A DNA stretch of 64,000 bases, taken from assembly GCA_964036195.1 (NCBI GenBank), contig OZ038450.1, positions 1,614,701-1,678,700 on the forward strand. Reading direction: 5' to 3'. The position numbers were made by a program, and so were the translations under genes. Below are positions 1 through 12,576 of the stretch, piece by piece; positions within the stretch are counted from its first letter, which is position 1, and every line of letters starts with the position of its first letter. The notes beneath the pieces are model-generated. The model saw only the letters and a list, made by a program, of their open reading frames with translations, ran no database searches and was not told where the DNA came from. This stretch comes from Sphaerolaimus hirsutus (lineage: Eukaryota > Nematoda > Chromadorea > Monhysterida > Sphaerolaimidae).

Positions 1-300
1 CTGTGTCGCGCGTTCCCGCTGCTCCAGCTGCGCGGCCGCGGCCGCCGCCGCCGTTGCGGCCGCTGCGCCAACGCCGCCGCGTGTCTGCTGGAGCAGCGCA
101 GCGCTGCTACCGGTATAGTTTCACGTGCGGCCGCTGCTTTGGCTGGCCGCTTGATTCCAGAGGATTTTCCAGACGGCATATGCGACATCGTGGTGGTGTC
201 ACCACCGACTGCCGTCGGCCGCGGCGACAAGATTGACCCGTCGGTCGCCTGTCCTGACCATTATTTCTGTCTACTTGTTATTATAGGTATTTGCATTTAG
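1..300. other. GC-rich segment, coding status unresolved
   Basis: This is the only strongly GC-rich, CpG-rich stretch at the left edge, and it drops to AT-rich DNA after about base 250. A + strand frame is open from base 1 to a TAG at 298-300. On the - strand a frame from about 131 down to 1 reads through an alanine run and then QLEQRERATQ, which looks protein-like. A second - strand frame starts with an ATG at 188-186. All three are partly products of GCN/GGC repeats. It may be a CpG-island promoter, a first exon, or an exon of an opposite-strand gene running off the window. I cannot choose between these, and no domain is recognisable. Confidence 0.35.
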
Positions 301-555
301 TGAGCCTGCAACGCATGCCTGTCACATTACCGCTTATTAAACGCATTCTCTTTCGTCTATTAAATATTCATCCTCTTCTGAAGTTTTTGTTCAAGTATAA
401 ATGCTAGCTGCGTCTTGAAATATATTGAAGTTGTTTGTAGCTAGCGACGCATTTGAAATATGTACTTCTATCAATATAAATATCGGATGTAGCTTTCATA
501 CTACTTTCTTCTTTCATGATGAAATCCTTTCCAACATCACTAATTACGTATACTG

Positions 556-665
556 CATTTCCTCTAAATATCCCCCATTGAATTACCCCACCCCTTCGAA
601 ATACCCCCAGCTCTGAGCGAGAAAATACCCCCCCCCCCCTCGAAATACCTCCAGTCTGGAATAAG
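556..665. mobile_element. Family B element, fragment
   Basis: TTTCCTCTAAATA is followed by blocks of CCCC and TCGAAATACC, the hallmark of family B (C-rich elements ending in CCGTATTTCC). Only one end is visible. The partner end may lie in the neighbouring assembly gap. Confidence 0.6.
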
Positions 666-785
666 GTACGTCAAGTATGCAAGGTAAATACATGTTGTAT
701 TTATTGATATCAATTTGCATCGCAGTTTTACGTTGATATGTAAATATAAGTATATCCTGTTAGGTCACGCTTATAACCAGCTTTG

Positions 786-985
786 NNNNNNNNNNNNNNN
801 NNNNNNNNNNNNNNNNNNNNNNNNNNNNNNNNNNNNNNNNNNNNNNNNNNNNNNNNNNNNNNNNNNNNNNNNNNNNNNNNNNNNNNNNNNNNNNNNNNNN
901 NNNNNNNNNNNNNNNNNNNNNNNNNNNNNNNNNNNNNNNNNNNNNNNNNNNNNNNNNNNNNNNNNNNNNNNNNNNNNNNNNNNNN
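786..985. other. Assembly gap (200 N)
   Basis: Exactly 200 consecutive N. The round number suggests a gap of arbitrary size, so coordinates across it are not reliable. It interrupts a family S element whose right end is at 1296. Open frames crossing it are artefacts. Confidence 0.99.
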
Positions 986-1296
986 TTTTGAGAAATTTTG
1001 TCTCAATTGTTGCTCAAAATCCCTAATTTTCATACCATTTTATAGTTTTTCACCTTCAAAATAGCGGCTTTCCCCTATGTACATGTTTAAATACCTATTT
1101 TTAGCCATTTTTAGCCCGTTTTTACCAATTTTTTCCACTTTTTGTCATCTATGCACTGAAAAAACCTCTATATTTTGCCCCCGCGAGCCCCCCCCCAAGC
1201 CCCCCCCCAGAAAATTTTTTCAGCTATCTATCCCTCCAGAGGAGCGATTTGCTATCTATCCAGCCCCCGCGAGGGCCAAAATCCTGGAGACCCCTG
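986..1296. mobile_element. Family S (hAT-type MITE), left part in gap
   Basis: This is the right-hand part of a ~510-bp element. It shows C runs, AAAATTTTTTCAGC, CTATCTATCC blocks and an end reading GGAGACCCCTG. It matches the intact copies at 8343-8847 (opposite orientation) and 19916-20431, whose 8-bp target duplications point to the hAT superfamily. The left terminus lies inside the N gap. Confidence 0.75.
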
Positions 1297-1677
1297 CTCG
1301 GGACTGGGGGATTATTTGAGGAAACAAATTTTTTTCGTTATAGCCCAGAACCCAAACCAAAACATACTCAAAGGGCATCAAAATCGCCCAACATACAACA
1401 GAATGGGACACATTTCTATGAAATCGCAAAAAATACAAGAAACTTAGTTCACACCCAAATACATTGGAAGGGTGACAAAAAACTAAAACGTAAAGAATGA
1501 ATGGTGAGAATGTTCAAATAGATATTACCTAAATTCCAGCATTCAAAAAGATATTTATTGTTGACAATGAAAAATATTGACACAAAATGGAAGAGCACTA
1601 ATCTATTAGAAGAAATACAGAAACCATAAAAGGGATTTAGCATCACAAACAAATTGTTGAGTCTGATACTTTGAAAG

Positions 1678-2055
1678 GACTGTATTTCCTTGAATTACCC
1701 CCCAAGGTGTTCATTTTCAGAATGGAAATTTAGGGGGAGGGTTAAACGAGGGGGTATTTCAAGGGGGGCGGTATTATTTCACCAGAAATTTCTTGAACTC
1801 CCAGTACTTATTCATTGTTTTAAATGTACTCAGATGTACAAAAATGCACAAAACCACGATGTAAAAGACTCAATAGACTTATAAATATATTTAATTATGT
1901 AGCTAGTATAAACCCTGGCATTTTACAGGGTCTAATTCATGACACATGACATTTTACACTTTACAGGGTATTTTACATGGTCTTGAACTACCTCCTGGGG
2001 GCATTATGAGGAGGATCCATTCAAGGGGGGGGGTTAATTCGAGGTAATACGGTAT
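1678..2055. mobile_element. Family B element with a family A fragment inside
   Basis: It starts CTGTATTTCCTTGAATTACC and ends GAGGTAATACGGTAT, so the ends are inverted repeats. C/G runs lie next to both ends. Inside, at about 1914-1990, are the family A words CATTTTACAGGGTCT and CATTTTACATGGTCT, which suggest a partial family A insertion. No open frame of note. Confidence 0.65.
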
Positions 2056-3030
2056 ATGCATTCCCCCTCTCACTCACTATAAACTACTTGCTCACACACT
2101 TATATAAGCAACTATGGTAAACTCCAGTGCCTCTTGAAAAATTTACTCATTGTCGTCACAAAAAAATGAAAAAAAACACGTTCGCAGCTTGTGGCGACAA
2201 TCGACAACAAAAATCAGGCTCCCATGACAACATTGTTTCTTGTGTGACGACAAGCACTCATCGTCCCATTGTCGCCAATGAAAAGCTTGTGCCGACAACA
2301 ACATTTTATCGATGCAAAAAAGCGAACCGACAACGCAAAATTTTTCAAATGCTTATAACTATGAGACGAAAAGACCGATTTATCTGAAATTTGGCATGTG
2401 AGTGCACCTAACTAGTGAGTATACTGACCTGTTTTTTCTCGCAGATATGGAACTTTTTTCTGGATTTATGGAACTTTTTCACTTTTTGATTTGTCGGCAC
2501 ATTTTGCAGTGTAAACGCCGCTTTAACTGAAATATTTGTAAATACTCAGGGAAAGCGTAAAAGTAAGGAATTTTTCGATTTTGTACCTAGGAACACGTAA
2601 AAATGAGTATAGGTGAAAGCGAGAGTCGTCGCTATCCCTACCCATCGCGAATTCTATAATTTCAGCTGTTAGTTTACGCTATTTTTTCAGCCGTTTTTAT
2701 TCGTGTTAGTGATTTTTTGCTTTTTATGCACTCAAAGAATGTTCTCAATTACGCTTTCTGTACACGCGTACTTTACTGTAAAAGTACGCGAGTAGGTGAG
2801 TACCAGTATTTTTTCGGGAGGAAACGTAAATAAACGTATTTACGCAGCACTCGAGTATACGTATTTATCGAGTAAACGTAAATACGTTTGTACAACTATA
2901 CATTACGGCCGGATTTACTTTACGGCCGGGTTTACTTTACGGCCGAGTTTTCGCCGGCGCCAAGCGCCAAGGAAAACAAGATCAGCTAACGTCGGGCTAA
3001 AGTTAAAAACAGTATTATCAGGTATTTAGC
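2056..3030. other. Intron or intergenic DNA, no gene seen
   Basis: AT-rich. It contains diffuse repetition of GTCGCCA/GACAACA words (2110-2310) and of CGTAAATA and ACGGCCG words (2800-2945). The 86-codon frame at 2127-2387 is made of these repeats and is not convincing as a gene. Confidence 0.5.
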
Positions 3031-3213
3031 GCCACTCCCAGACCAGACCAGGATGTAAAATGTCATGCAATGCATCAAATTTCATGTAAAATGACCTGGA
3101 AAATGCCAAAAGAATTTTTTACTGGTTGTTTGCCATTTTCCTGGGTATTTTGCATGACTTTAAACACTTTGCATGACATTTGACATTTTACAGGGCATTT
3201 TACAGAGTCTGCT
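3031..3213. mobile_element. Family A MITE
   Basis: It starts GCCACTCCCAGACC and ends CAGGGCATTTTACAGAGTCT, with internal ATGCAATG..GTAAAATG and TTGCATGACATTTGACATT blocks in inverted order. The dyad structure and length (about 180 bp) match the other family A copies. Confidence 0.75.
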
Positions 3214-4510
3214 GGTGGGTTCACTTGGCGTAAAAGGGGATAATTCAAGGGCCAGGCACATTTCCATCACTAACAGTACACGTTCCTGGTTTCCCAGCTT
3301 GTGGTCTGTTTTGGTATTGTGGCTTGACTCATGAAATTGTGAAGGTTGATGAGTTTTTCCTGTTTTGTTTACTTGGAGTCTAATGACATCACACCACACC
3401 TTGAATATTTCCTATCCGAATAAAAAACCATTTCATTACATATCTCTCGCTACTAGGGTCGTTTGCTGCATGTTTTCATGTGACTTTATTCATGAAAACA
3501 CTGTAAAACTGTTTGCCTATACATAGCGCTCAGTCCAATCGCTATAAATAGTTTTGGCTGATTGTTGATTGAGTATTTTTTTCCTTCTTTTTTTCAAGTT
3601 CTACTTTCTATTTTTCAAACATTTTTCCGCATGCACTTTGCATCTCTCCTCTTAATTTGAGGGCGCGAAAAATTCCTTTTTTTTGTGTGTGGCTTTGGTC
3701 TTGGTAAGTATAATATTTTAACTTCACTAAATTCACCCATGAAGTTATGTTAGGAGTGAGTGTATGCAACATTTTTGAAGTGCTTTTTGTTGCATGTGAA
3801 TTTCGAATATGGCACGTGCGTATATTCTGAAGTGTTTTCATCCTATTTTTCAGTCAAATGCGATTTAGTTTAATTCGATTGGGCGGTTTTTACTTTTATA
3901 ATACAAGGTTTTTATGTATTTATTTACCTGCCACATTTTCCGTGCGAACTTTTTTCATGCGAAATTGCGACAACTTTTGTCGCTCTCTACATTTCATTTT
4001 TGTGTAAAATACACAAAATTCCGTTGGAACTCCCTTTGTGCCGTTGTAACGGCGTTCGCTCTGAAATTTTTAATGTGTATAAAATTGAAATTGATCGGTA
4101 AAATTATTGGATAGAATTTTGATGAATTTAGAAGATCATTGTGCTTTGAAGTGCATAATGCTAATCGAATGTGTCGGGTGAAATTTTTATGAGTTTTGAA
4201 TTTTGATATTGAGCCTTATTACATTTTAGCGAGGTACCTACTTATTTTTCGTCACTCCGTGGAAGCGAAAAACTGGGAAAATTTATGTCAAAAATTGTAT
4301 TTATGATTAACATAACATAACATTTCCATGTAGGTTAGTGAGTTTTTACAGTATTTTTAGGTCTTTGCAAAGTGCTACAGATTTTGTCAACACATTTACT
4401 AAATTTAATGATCACACAAGTATATGATCTGTATGTGGGTAATTTCCACTATGCATTTCCAATATTTTGACGAATGTAAAAATAAATGGAGCTTTCATTA
4501 AATGTTCCAT
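3214..4510. other. AT-rich non-coding stretch
   Basis: No exon-like open frame, RNA gene or clear transposon terminus seen. Only short AT-rich frames are present. Confidence 0.5.
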
Positions 4511-4857
4511 ACAGGGTGGGTAAAAATAAACAACCCTTTGTCGAGCCTACAGTATTTGCTAAATGTAATAATTATTTTCAATCATATTTTCCTCGCATTT
4601 TAAGTATATATTGATTCATGTGAGTGTTGAAAAGTGGGTACGCGCAGGGGTTCAGTATCGGGGTTGGGGGGGGGGGACATTTGACCCGACTTTAGACACT
4701 TTGCATGACATTTTACATTTTACAAGGTCTGGGAGTGGCACCAGATCTCCTATATATTGCATGCGCGGATCGATTTCCACAGGCACCATGCGTTTTTACC
4801 CCACTTAGCACTTTATCCAAAACTACAAATCGATCATTTTGCGCCACCCTGCACAGC
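4511..4857. mobile_element. Possible ACAGGGTGGG element with half a family A MITE
   Basis: ACAGGGTGGG at 4512 and GCCACCCTGCA at 4850 are in inverted orientation. Similar pairs occur at 59555-59695 and 55355-55440. Between them, 4691-4742 is a family A right half (TTGCATGACATTTTACA, then GGTCTGGGAGTGGCACC). The matching left half is not evident, so the inner element is truncated. Confidence 0.4.
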
Positions 4858-5565
4858 TTTCCATTTAATATTACCTATGTATTTTCTGTACACAAGCCGT
4901 AATGTGTGATGTATTAGGGCAGGCGGCGCTTTTCATTATTATACTCCTATTCTTCTTTTGAGTGAAATGAAATTGAAATGTGGAAAAAATAGTGGTCGGT
5001 TTTACCTGGCTGCAGGTATAATAATGTGCAAATGAATGGCATGCCGTTTCCTTTATAATATCCCGTCTGAAACCGCATAGAATTGTCTAGAAACATATTG
5101 GTTTTTGGTTATTCGTGGATGAAACGAACTGGTTTTCCTGGTGTAATTCCATGATATTTTCAATTGTGATGTGCCTGTGATTTAGTATTTGAGTGCTCAT
5201 GAAAAGTTTTGAATGGAAATTGATAGTTATTTCCCCGTTTTTATGTCTCTCCCGCTATTAGTTGTATGGGACAATTGTTTAGTTAAGTTATGGGTTTTTA
5301 ATGTTTCTTGATGGAAATTTAGAACTTGTTTGTTTGTTGAATTTTATGCATGTATTCATTCGAAGTTTGCATTCTCACTTTGACTTCTTTAAAAAATATT
5401 ACCATTTTTTCTATGAAAGCAGCCAGTATTCTAGTGATGAAAGGGGAGTTCCATGCATTTTTCATCCCATATGCATGACTCCTGCAAGTGTTTGCACTTG
5501 CTGCCGCACTTATACAGGGTGGTTCATTTTTACTTTGAAATTAGATTTTTTACCTCTGTCTGTTA
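4858..5565. other. Non-coding stretch
   Basis: AT-rich sequence. Nothing gene-like or clearly repetitive seen apart from an ACAGGGTGGTTC motif near 5515. Confidence 0.45.
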
Positions 5566-5716
5566 ACTGCCGTGTAAAATGCCTAATATCATGCAAAGTG
5601 TGAAAGGTCATGTAAAATTCGCTTTGAATGTCAAATGTACAGAGAAGAAAATTGTTCGTTTTCCAGGGCCTTTTACGCACATTTTGACACTTTGCATGAC
5701 ATTTGCCATTTACAGG
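5566..5716. mobile_element. Family A MITE, degenerate
   Basis: It has the family A order: GTGTAAAATGCC, ATGCAAAGTGTG, then inverted CACTTTGCATGACATTTG and a final TTTACAGGTC. The outer GGTGCCA termini are eroded. Confidence 0.6.
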
Positions 5717-8342
5717 TCCATGTAGGAGTTGCCCAGGTACCTGGGCCACGCTGTATTTGCGGTGTGCTGCTGCACTCGCCAGTGCATGATTCTTGACCGA
5801 TGATCTTTCTTCCGGTATTTCTCTTGAACATAAATACCCAGCCCTCGTACCTCGCCGCTGGCTGACGTTTCACGGATTGAAAATTGTCAAATTTGAAGTG
5901 ATTCAGAGTTGACTTTTTACAATTTTTCGGTAGTTTTAGGGATGTATTAGGTAAACTCTTTCATAAGATGTAGGAAACTTTCACGGATATTTGTGCCAAT
6001 TCTGCAAGTGGACAAGGAACAAGAAAATTGGTGATCAGTTAAGACGGTATTTCAGTCAAGCTATTTATAAAGATTACGTGACACTTTTAATTTTACACTT
6101 TCTTGACTTACCACCTAAACGTTACTTAACACTTACCACATTTCTTGGCACTTTTCACTACCGAAATTGCACCTGAAATATCACCCATTATAAATGTAAA
6201 AGTGAAAATTTTCCGGCACCTATTATCTGGTTTCCGGTGGTCAAATATCACTTTTCTACTGACTCGATTTGCCAATATTTCCACATGGGTCGCATGCTCA
6301 TTTTACATGTGACATTGACACTTGACATGTCGCGTTTTCATATCACTTCAATAAAGCGCACTTTTTGAATATTGGCTGCCCATTTTCAGATGTTTTTTGG
6401 GCCGCAAATTGACCTTTTGATTGATTGAAATTGACATTTTGTGACATCCGCAGTGGGAAATTTGCAGCTGTCGTGTGTTTTTTTGCTGTTTTGTCTGACA
6501 GTACTGATAAACGTTGAAACGCCGATTTTTTCCCATTTTAACAAAAAAAAAGTGAAAAACTATCCAGAGTTATCATTCTCAAATTACCCCCATGGTTCTT
6601 GTTTTTCTTCCAAAAAAGTCGCGATTTTCTCTCACTCAGCTGTCGGTTTTGCGGTTCAAACTTCAATCAAATTTTGAATGAGCACATTGCGCTGTTCACT
6701 GCTACACAGCTGTCTTACCCCTCTGTGGCACATATTACATACATGCTGATATTACATACATTATATTGGTGTTTCCTTTTACTCATTATGCAATTTTATT
6801 TGAAAGAAATAGGTTTATTAAATTTTTTATTTTTAGTTATAAATGCCAATTAAATTTCAAAAATATGGGGAGGCGTTGTACTTGTGGTGCTAAGTTAGCT
6901 GCTAAATATATTCAAATATTGTGAATTTTCCAGGTAAAGCATGTTCAGTGTCATGCTTTAGCGAAGAACTCAGCTCGCATAAAAAAATAGAGATATAAAT
7001 ACAGGAAGATAGGATATATACAAAATAAGGGATATAAAATATAAATACAGGAACAGAAAGTTTCCTAGCAGGAGCCAGTCTGTCAAAATGTCCAGTAGAA
7101 CTTTACCAGATGTTGTACACTTTCACATGATGCTTTAGAGGTATGCGAATACATTGAATGTGTATGTAAAAAGGCTGAGTGATGTACATAAATTGTATGT
7201 ATTTCTGCTGAGTGTGAAATCTGAAATGATGCATCTTGTAGGGCACGGTGATGGTTTTTCGTAGGTGGAAAATTCACCGCACATTCACATCAAATTTGCT
7301 CTTTTGATTCAGTGGATTTTCCACGTATGCAGTTTTCTGTTTGCAGGAAGACTTTACCACATTTTAAACCCGGACTCAAAATAAAATCGAGTTTATAAAC
7401 ATCCTGTGGGCCATTTCCTGGGACATTTTGTCACATCGCTTTTTTAGCCGCGGATTAGATTTCCTGTCATTTTGAAGATAGTGTTTTTGTAGAATAAAAT
7501 GAACTTGCTCGCGGCTATCCAGTTTCACATCAGCTGCATTTTCCCGTCATTTATCTAAAAGCATTAGTGCACTGTCCCGGTAAAAAAATTTCTTACCCCG
7601 AACGTTTTCATTAAATTTTTCACATTTTCCCTGTTTGCCAGCCATGAAAGCTTTTGGCACGCATCCAAAAAGCTCAGTCACATAAAATTCCCTTTGTTTA
7701 TCCCATGTGAATAATTTATTAATTTACCTGTCTGACGCACCTGAATTGCGAATTTATGCCCCCGGTTTTGGCTTCACAATGAACCATTTTTGCGCGAGTT
7801 TGACCTTGGAAATGAAGGAAATTACTAGACTGGCGTGTTTTGAATACACGAATAAAATTTGTGTCAATAAAACTGTTTTTCTGCATTCGGATATTCGCTC
7901 TTTGTGCTCTGAATTCATTGTGATTTAAGGTGAAAATGGGAAATTATTGGAAGTTCATGCCCTTTTTATAGGCATTTTGAGGTATTTTTGCTTGGCTTAT
8001 TGCCAAATTTCCCGTAATTGCATCCATCCAAGTCGTTGATTTCGCTGTGATTTTTATATTTGTGACTTTGTGACTGTAAATTTGCATTCTGAAGATGTTT
8101 GCCATCGATCTTGTATCGATTTCAAAGTGTTTCGCAAATTTTGGGCGGAATTGTCGCGGGCTTGTTAAATGCTGAGTATTTACTCGACGCCAGGATCTAG
8201 TGCCAAAGTGATGCCGTTTTGTTGACGCCTCATTCGTTTTTGGATTCAGTACAATATTCATGAAGGGATTTATTCCTGAATGTAGATTTTTTGTTTCATA
8301 CATTTTCTACGTTATTTGAGAAAATGAAAATTAAGGGGTTTG
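5717..8342. other. Long AT-rich stretch, no gene recognised
   Basis: Several open frames of 60-120 codons occur on both strands. The longest, 119 codons, is on the - strand at 7944-8303. None has flanking splice sites in a consistent phase, a domain, or a composition clearly different from the background. I regard them as chance frames. Confidence 0.5.
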
Positions 8343-8847
8343 CAGGGGTCTCCAGGATTTTGGCCCTCGCGGGGGCTGGATAGATAGCAAATCGCTCCTC
8401 CGGAGGGATAGATTGCTGGAAAATTTTTCTGGGGGGGGGCTTGGGGGGGGGGCTGGCGGGGGCACAATATATAGGCTTTTTCAAGGTTAAGAAGGCATAA
8501 AGGGGAAAAAATCGCTAATAATCAGTTAAAAGTAGCCAAAAGTAGGTATAAAATGGCTAAAAATTGGTATATAACCATGTATATAGCCGGAAAGCACGAT
8601 TTTGAAGGTGAAAAACTATAAAATGGTGCGAACATTAGTGATTTTGAGCGAAAGTTGGGGCAAAATTTCTCAAAAACCACTCCAGATAGATAGATAGCTG
8701 AGCGATTTGGGGGGGGTCTTTTGGGGTAGTAGCCAAAAATTTTGCTTCGGGATAGATAGATAGCTGAGCGGCCTCCGGGATAGATAGATAGCTGGCCGAT
8801 TTGGGGGGGGGGCAGCCCCCCCAGCCCCCCCCCCTAGGAGACCCCTG
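8343..8847 (-). mobile_element. Family S hAT-type MITE, intact
   Basis: The termini are CAGGGGTCTCC and its inverted copy GGAGACCCCTG. The 8 bp GGGGTTTG lies directly outside both ends. An 8-bp duplication and a 5' CAGGG terminus are typical of hAT transposons. The 505-bp interior has long G/C runs and GATAGATA blocks and no transposase frame, so the element is non-autonomous. Confidence 0.85.
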
Positions 8848-9413
8848 GGGGTTTGTACAAAAAGAGTTTTCCGACGTATGCATCTTTTAATTTTTGTACA
8901 AACATAGAATTAAGTGCACCCCCAATTCCCAGGTTTGCCGAGTTAACTTCAAAGTGTAGTGGACAGTGGTCACTACAAAGTGTAAATATCTTTCACTTTA
9001 TTTACGTTGTTTCCATTTACGTGGTGTAGTACTGCAGGTATGTATTCGTGTCTTAAAATGATGAAATACTCTGTGATGAATTTGTGACAGCGGTATCATT
9101 TGTGTCGAGTGATAAATGTGCTCATAATACAGTTATGTGTAGTTTTGATGGTGCCGAGATGTGTTCGATTTTTACTCCTTTGGTGTGTCCAGAATTTAGA
9201 CCTTCCATGTTTACACCGATGTTGGTATTTTACATTTGAAAGCTCTTAGGTACATTTCCGCATGCAATAAGGAAGTTGCAGATTGATTAATATTTTTTAA
9301 CCTCTACTGAGGCTTTTTTAGTTTTCATTGTTTCGTTTCTTAGCTGCATATTTAAATATAATAAATACAATCAAAAAGTATTGTACATAACTTTTTGTAT
9401 GCAAACGTGTTTT
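8848..9413. other. Non-coding stretch
   Basis: Nothing gene-like seen. AT-rich. Confidence 0.45.
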
Positions 9414-10008
9414 AGGGCCCACACACTGGTTGACCTCGCAAATCCGTGTCAACTCCATGTAAACTGAATGACACAATTTTAAAAAAAAATCACACTTAAC
9501 AGAAACAATGAATATCAAGTGTCGCGATATAAAATTAACTACCGTATTTCCTCGAAATACCCCCAGGGGGTTTATTTTTTCAGAGGGGAAACTTTGAGGG
9601 GGTATTTCGAGGGGGGCTTATTCGAGGGGGTTTAATATTTCGCCAGAAATTTTCGTAAATATCGTAGTAAAGAATGTGCTTTTACATACCCAAAACTGGT
9701 AATAACTCGATGTATAGCTGCGCTGAGATTCGACCCCAATGAATACATCATGTACATTGAAGATTGAATACATGATTTACATCATTCAAGACGGGGGAGG
9801 TATTTCGAGGGGGTTAATTCAAGGGGGGTATTTCGAGGGGGTTAATTCAAGGGGGGTATTTCGAGAAAATACGGTAAATAGGTATGCTCACACAAATAGG
9901 TAAATAGGTAACATAGGATAGGATAGTTGAAATCACACAATTAAACAAAATTTAATTGAACTTACCTAGTTGACACGAATTTTGATGTCAACTAGGGTGT
10001 ATGGGTCA
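9414..10008. mobile_element. Family F element hosting a family B element
   Basis: The left end GGGCCCACACACTGGTTGACC and right end GATGTCAACTAGGGTGTATG are inverted repeats of each other (family F). The interior is interrupted by a complete family B element, so the family F element was there first. Confidence 0.7.
9539..9877. mobile_element. Family B element nested in family F
   Basis: It starts ACCGTATTTCCTCGAAATAC and ends GAGAAAATACGGTA, with G/C runs just inside both ends and TA at each border. No coding capacity. Confidence 0.8.
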
Positions 10009-10430
10009 AAGGGTCGCCCAAATTGGAGACTTTTGCACATCACAGTAGAGAGTTTGGCGCCCAGAAATTTATTGTCCGTATTTAGTTCACTTTCCCATCT
10101 CACAACTAATCCATCTTTCATATCTCCCCAGCCAAAATGCGCTATAAAATTTCACTGGCGCATTCATAAATTATGGATTTAGGAGTTCAGCAAAGTTCAA
10201 ATATTGTTCCATAAATGGTCGTATTTGATTTGTACACCTACGAAATTGTCTTCAATTTGATATTATATAATATTTTCGTTTCCGCTTGATTTCACGCGGG
10301 CGCCGATTCATTCCATTGTCAACTGGCAAGAAAAGTGTCAATATTCAAGATAAGTTTCGAAATATTTGATTGCAAAGTGTCAAGAATCTGTAGGTGTCTG
10401 TTCAATTGGCACATGTAACTGGAAGACAAG

Positions 10431-10735
10431 ACCACTGTAAAATGTAACACGGTCCTGTAAAATGTAATGTCATGCAAACTGTCAAGAGTCATGTAAAATG
10501 CCGTTTAAAATGGAAAATGTCTTGCACAGTGTCAAAGGTAATGTAAAATGAATGCTCTGTATAATGTAAAATGTAATGCAAGGTGTTAAAGACTTGTAAA
10601 ATTGCCCGGAAAATGTCACATATTATGCAAAGTGTCGTCTGTAAAATGCCAAATATCGTGCAAAGTATCAAAAGTCATGTAAAATGGAAAGCTTCGTGAC
10701 TTTTGACACTTTGCATGACAATGCCAATGTCTGGA
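10431..10735. mobile_element. Family A-like element with tandem core repeats
   Basis: About five imperfect tandem copies of GTAAAATG..ATGCAAAGTGTCAAAAGT are followed by an inverted CTTTGCATGAC block. The terminal GGTGCCA motif is not clear. Compare 31597-31905, where the same core is also amplified. Confidence 0.65.
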
Positions 10736-11185
10736 ATTGGATCCTGGATTTTCTGGAGACAAAAATCGTGTGACCACTGAGGCGTCTTATCTGTGACTTT
10801 GACTGACTTTCAGGTTCCATTTTGTGTGAACTTTGCCGGGAAATTTTGCATCACGAATTTTTTGTGATGGTTCATTGGTATAGATAAAAATGTGTCGCAT
10901 ATACTTTTTCAATAGTGGATTTTCGATTTTCCATTGCAAAATTTAATCTAAAAATTGGACGGGTTTGAGTGTGTGCCAGGAAATTTGCATTTTGCCGCAT
11001 CAGCGAAATCTACCGGAAACGAAAATGGCCAAGCCTTATTTCATGGGCCAACGACCATTCCAATTTTGGGGCTTATCGTGACATAAATATATTCAACCTT
11101 TTCTTCAATCCTTGCTCTTTATTTTGCCCTATTTATCACTCTTTGCTTAGAGCGAAGGCATACCATGCATAAAAATATCTACCTA
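10736..11185. other. Non-coding stretch
   Basis: Nothing gene-like seen. Confidence 0.4.
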
Positions 11186-11640
11186 CCGTATTTCCTCGAA
11201 ATACCCCCCGGGGGTGATTGTTTCATAGTGGTCCAGAGAGGGGGGGGTTAAACGAGGGGGGGGGGTATTTCGAGTGAGGGGGGTTATTATTTCACAAGAA
11301 AATTTTTGAAAACCAAGTACGAAATTGTCGTCTGAAACGTACGCAGACGTCGAAAAATGCAACAAAAACCGCCATTAATAAGGTTCAGTAGACTAATATT
11401 AGTATGTAGATGGTATGTACACTGTTGTAACGTGACACCGACATTGTTTTAACGTGTGTTCTGCAGTACACCGAACACAAACTACAGTTATCGTCATGTA
11501 CGTTCCCTTTACACTCAATTTGGGGGGGGGGGTATTTCGAGGGGGGGGTGATTGTTTCATAGATGTCCCGAGAGGGGGGGGGGGGGTCAAACGAGGGGGG
11601 GGTATTTCGAGGGGGGGGGTATTTCGAGGAAATACGGTAT
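11186..11640. mobile_element. Family B element (subtype b)
   Basis: It starts ACCGTATTTCCTCGAAATAC and ends TTCGAGGAAATACGGTA, with long G runs beside the ends and AAACGTACGCAGACGTCG inside. The interior is the inverted counterpart of the element at 56278-57166, defining a subtype distinct from the copies at 12577, 53867 and 56531. Confidence 0.8.
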
Positions 11641-12576
11641 ATTGAAAGTCAATAAATAAATGGATTCCTCATGTTATTGAATTTAAATTTCCCTTGGCCT
11701 ATTCGACAAGTAAACACGTAGCAAAGAGTGGTACCAATGTTAAGTAAATTTATAACTGATAAGTCAAGTTACAATATGTTAGAACAAGTTAGTAACAAAA
11801 ATCTACCTAAATTTGACAACTGATAATTGTTTAGTAGACTGAAAATATACTGACACAGTTTACTTGTCACATTACTTACCACTTAATATAACTGTACGTT
11901 ATTACTTGATGTCACTTTTTCAACTTGTGGGAATTGATCCTGGGTCACTTTATTTACTTGGTGTCGTTTTTATTGAAAAAGCGCCACGCCATTCCATTGC
12001 TATGAAAATGGTGCCTTTTTCATTTTTTGACGCTATTTTCGATTGTGGCGTCTTGGCGCTAGCGCCACAAAGAAAGCCTGGCGCTTTTAAAATCACCTTA
12101 TTTCACTCTAAAATAGTGCCATGCATTTTTGTTGATTGCTTGAACGCGTAAAACGACAGTCAAAGACAAACGTTCAGCTATGTGGCATCGTAAAATGTGG
12201 CCCATAAAATCCATCGTAATGTGGACACTTTTGGCACTTTGCCAGCGAAAAATGGGCCGTCTTCAATCGCTTTGAAGTGTGTCATAACTTCGATTCGAAC
12301 TGAAGTGCCGTCGCACATCAATTTTCTAGCACATTTTGTTTGCACTGTAGTATTCCATTTATTTGAGTGTTGATGCGAGTTTCTATTCTCGCGTGTGTAC
12401 GATTTAGTGGTTTTCCAAGATTTTGAAGTGCCAAATCGGCACTTTGGGTTGTGCGCTTGAATTGAATGCAGTTTGTGTTGAGTGGAGATGGGAAATATTT
12501 TTGGAAGTTTTATTTTTAGTGGCGTCTTTTTTACGAGATCAGTATCTAGGTGGGTATTTTACATCAAGTTCTATTT
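11641..12576. other. Non-coding stretch with GGCGC words
   Basis: No exon seen. GCGCCA words at 11980-12070 resemble dispersed GGCGCC-rich palindromic sequence also present at 34530-34640, 48550-48600, 54480-54530 and 59150-59175. Confidence 0.4.

Noticed and set aside
715..1064. Frames of 93-103 codons across the N gap
   Set aside because: They exist only because N is not read as a stop.
7944..8303. 119-codon - strand frame
   Set aside because: No domain, no splice context, and composition like the surrounding DNA. Probably chance.
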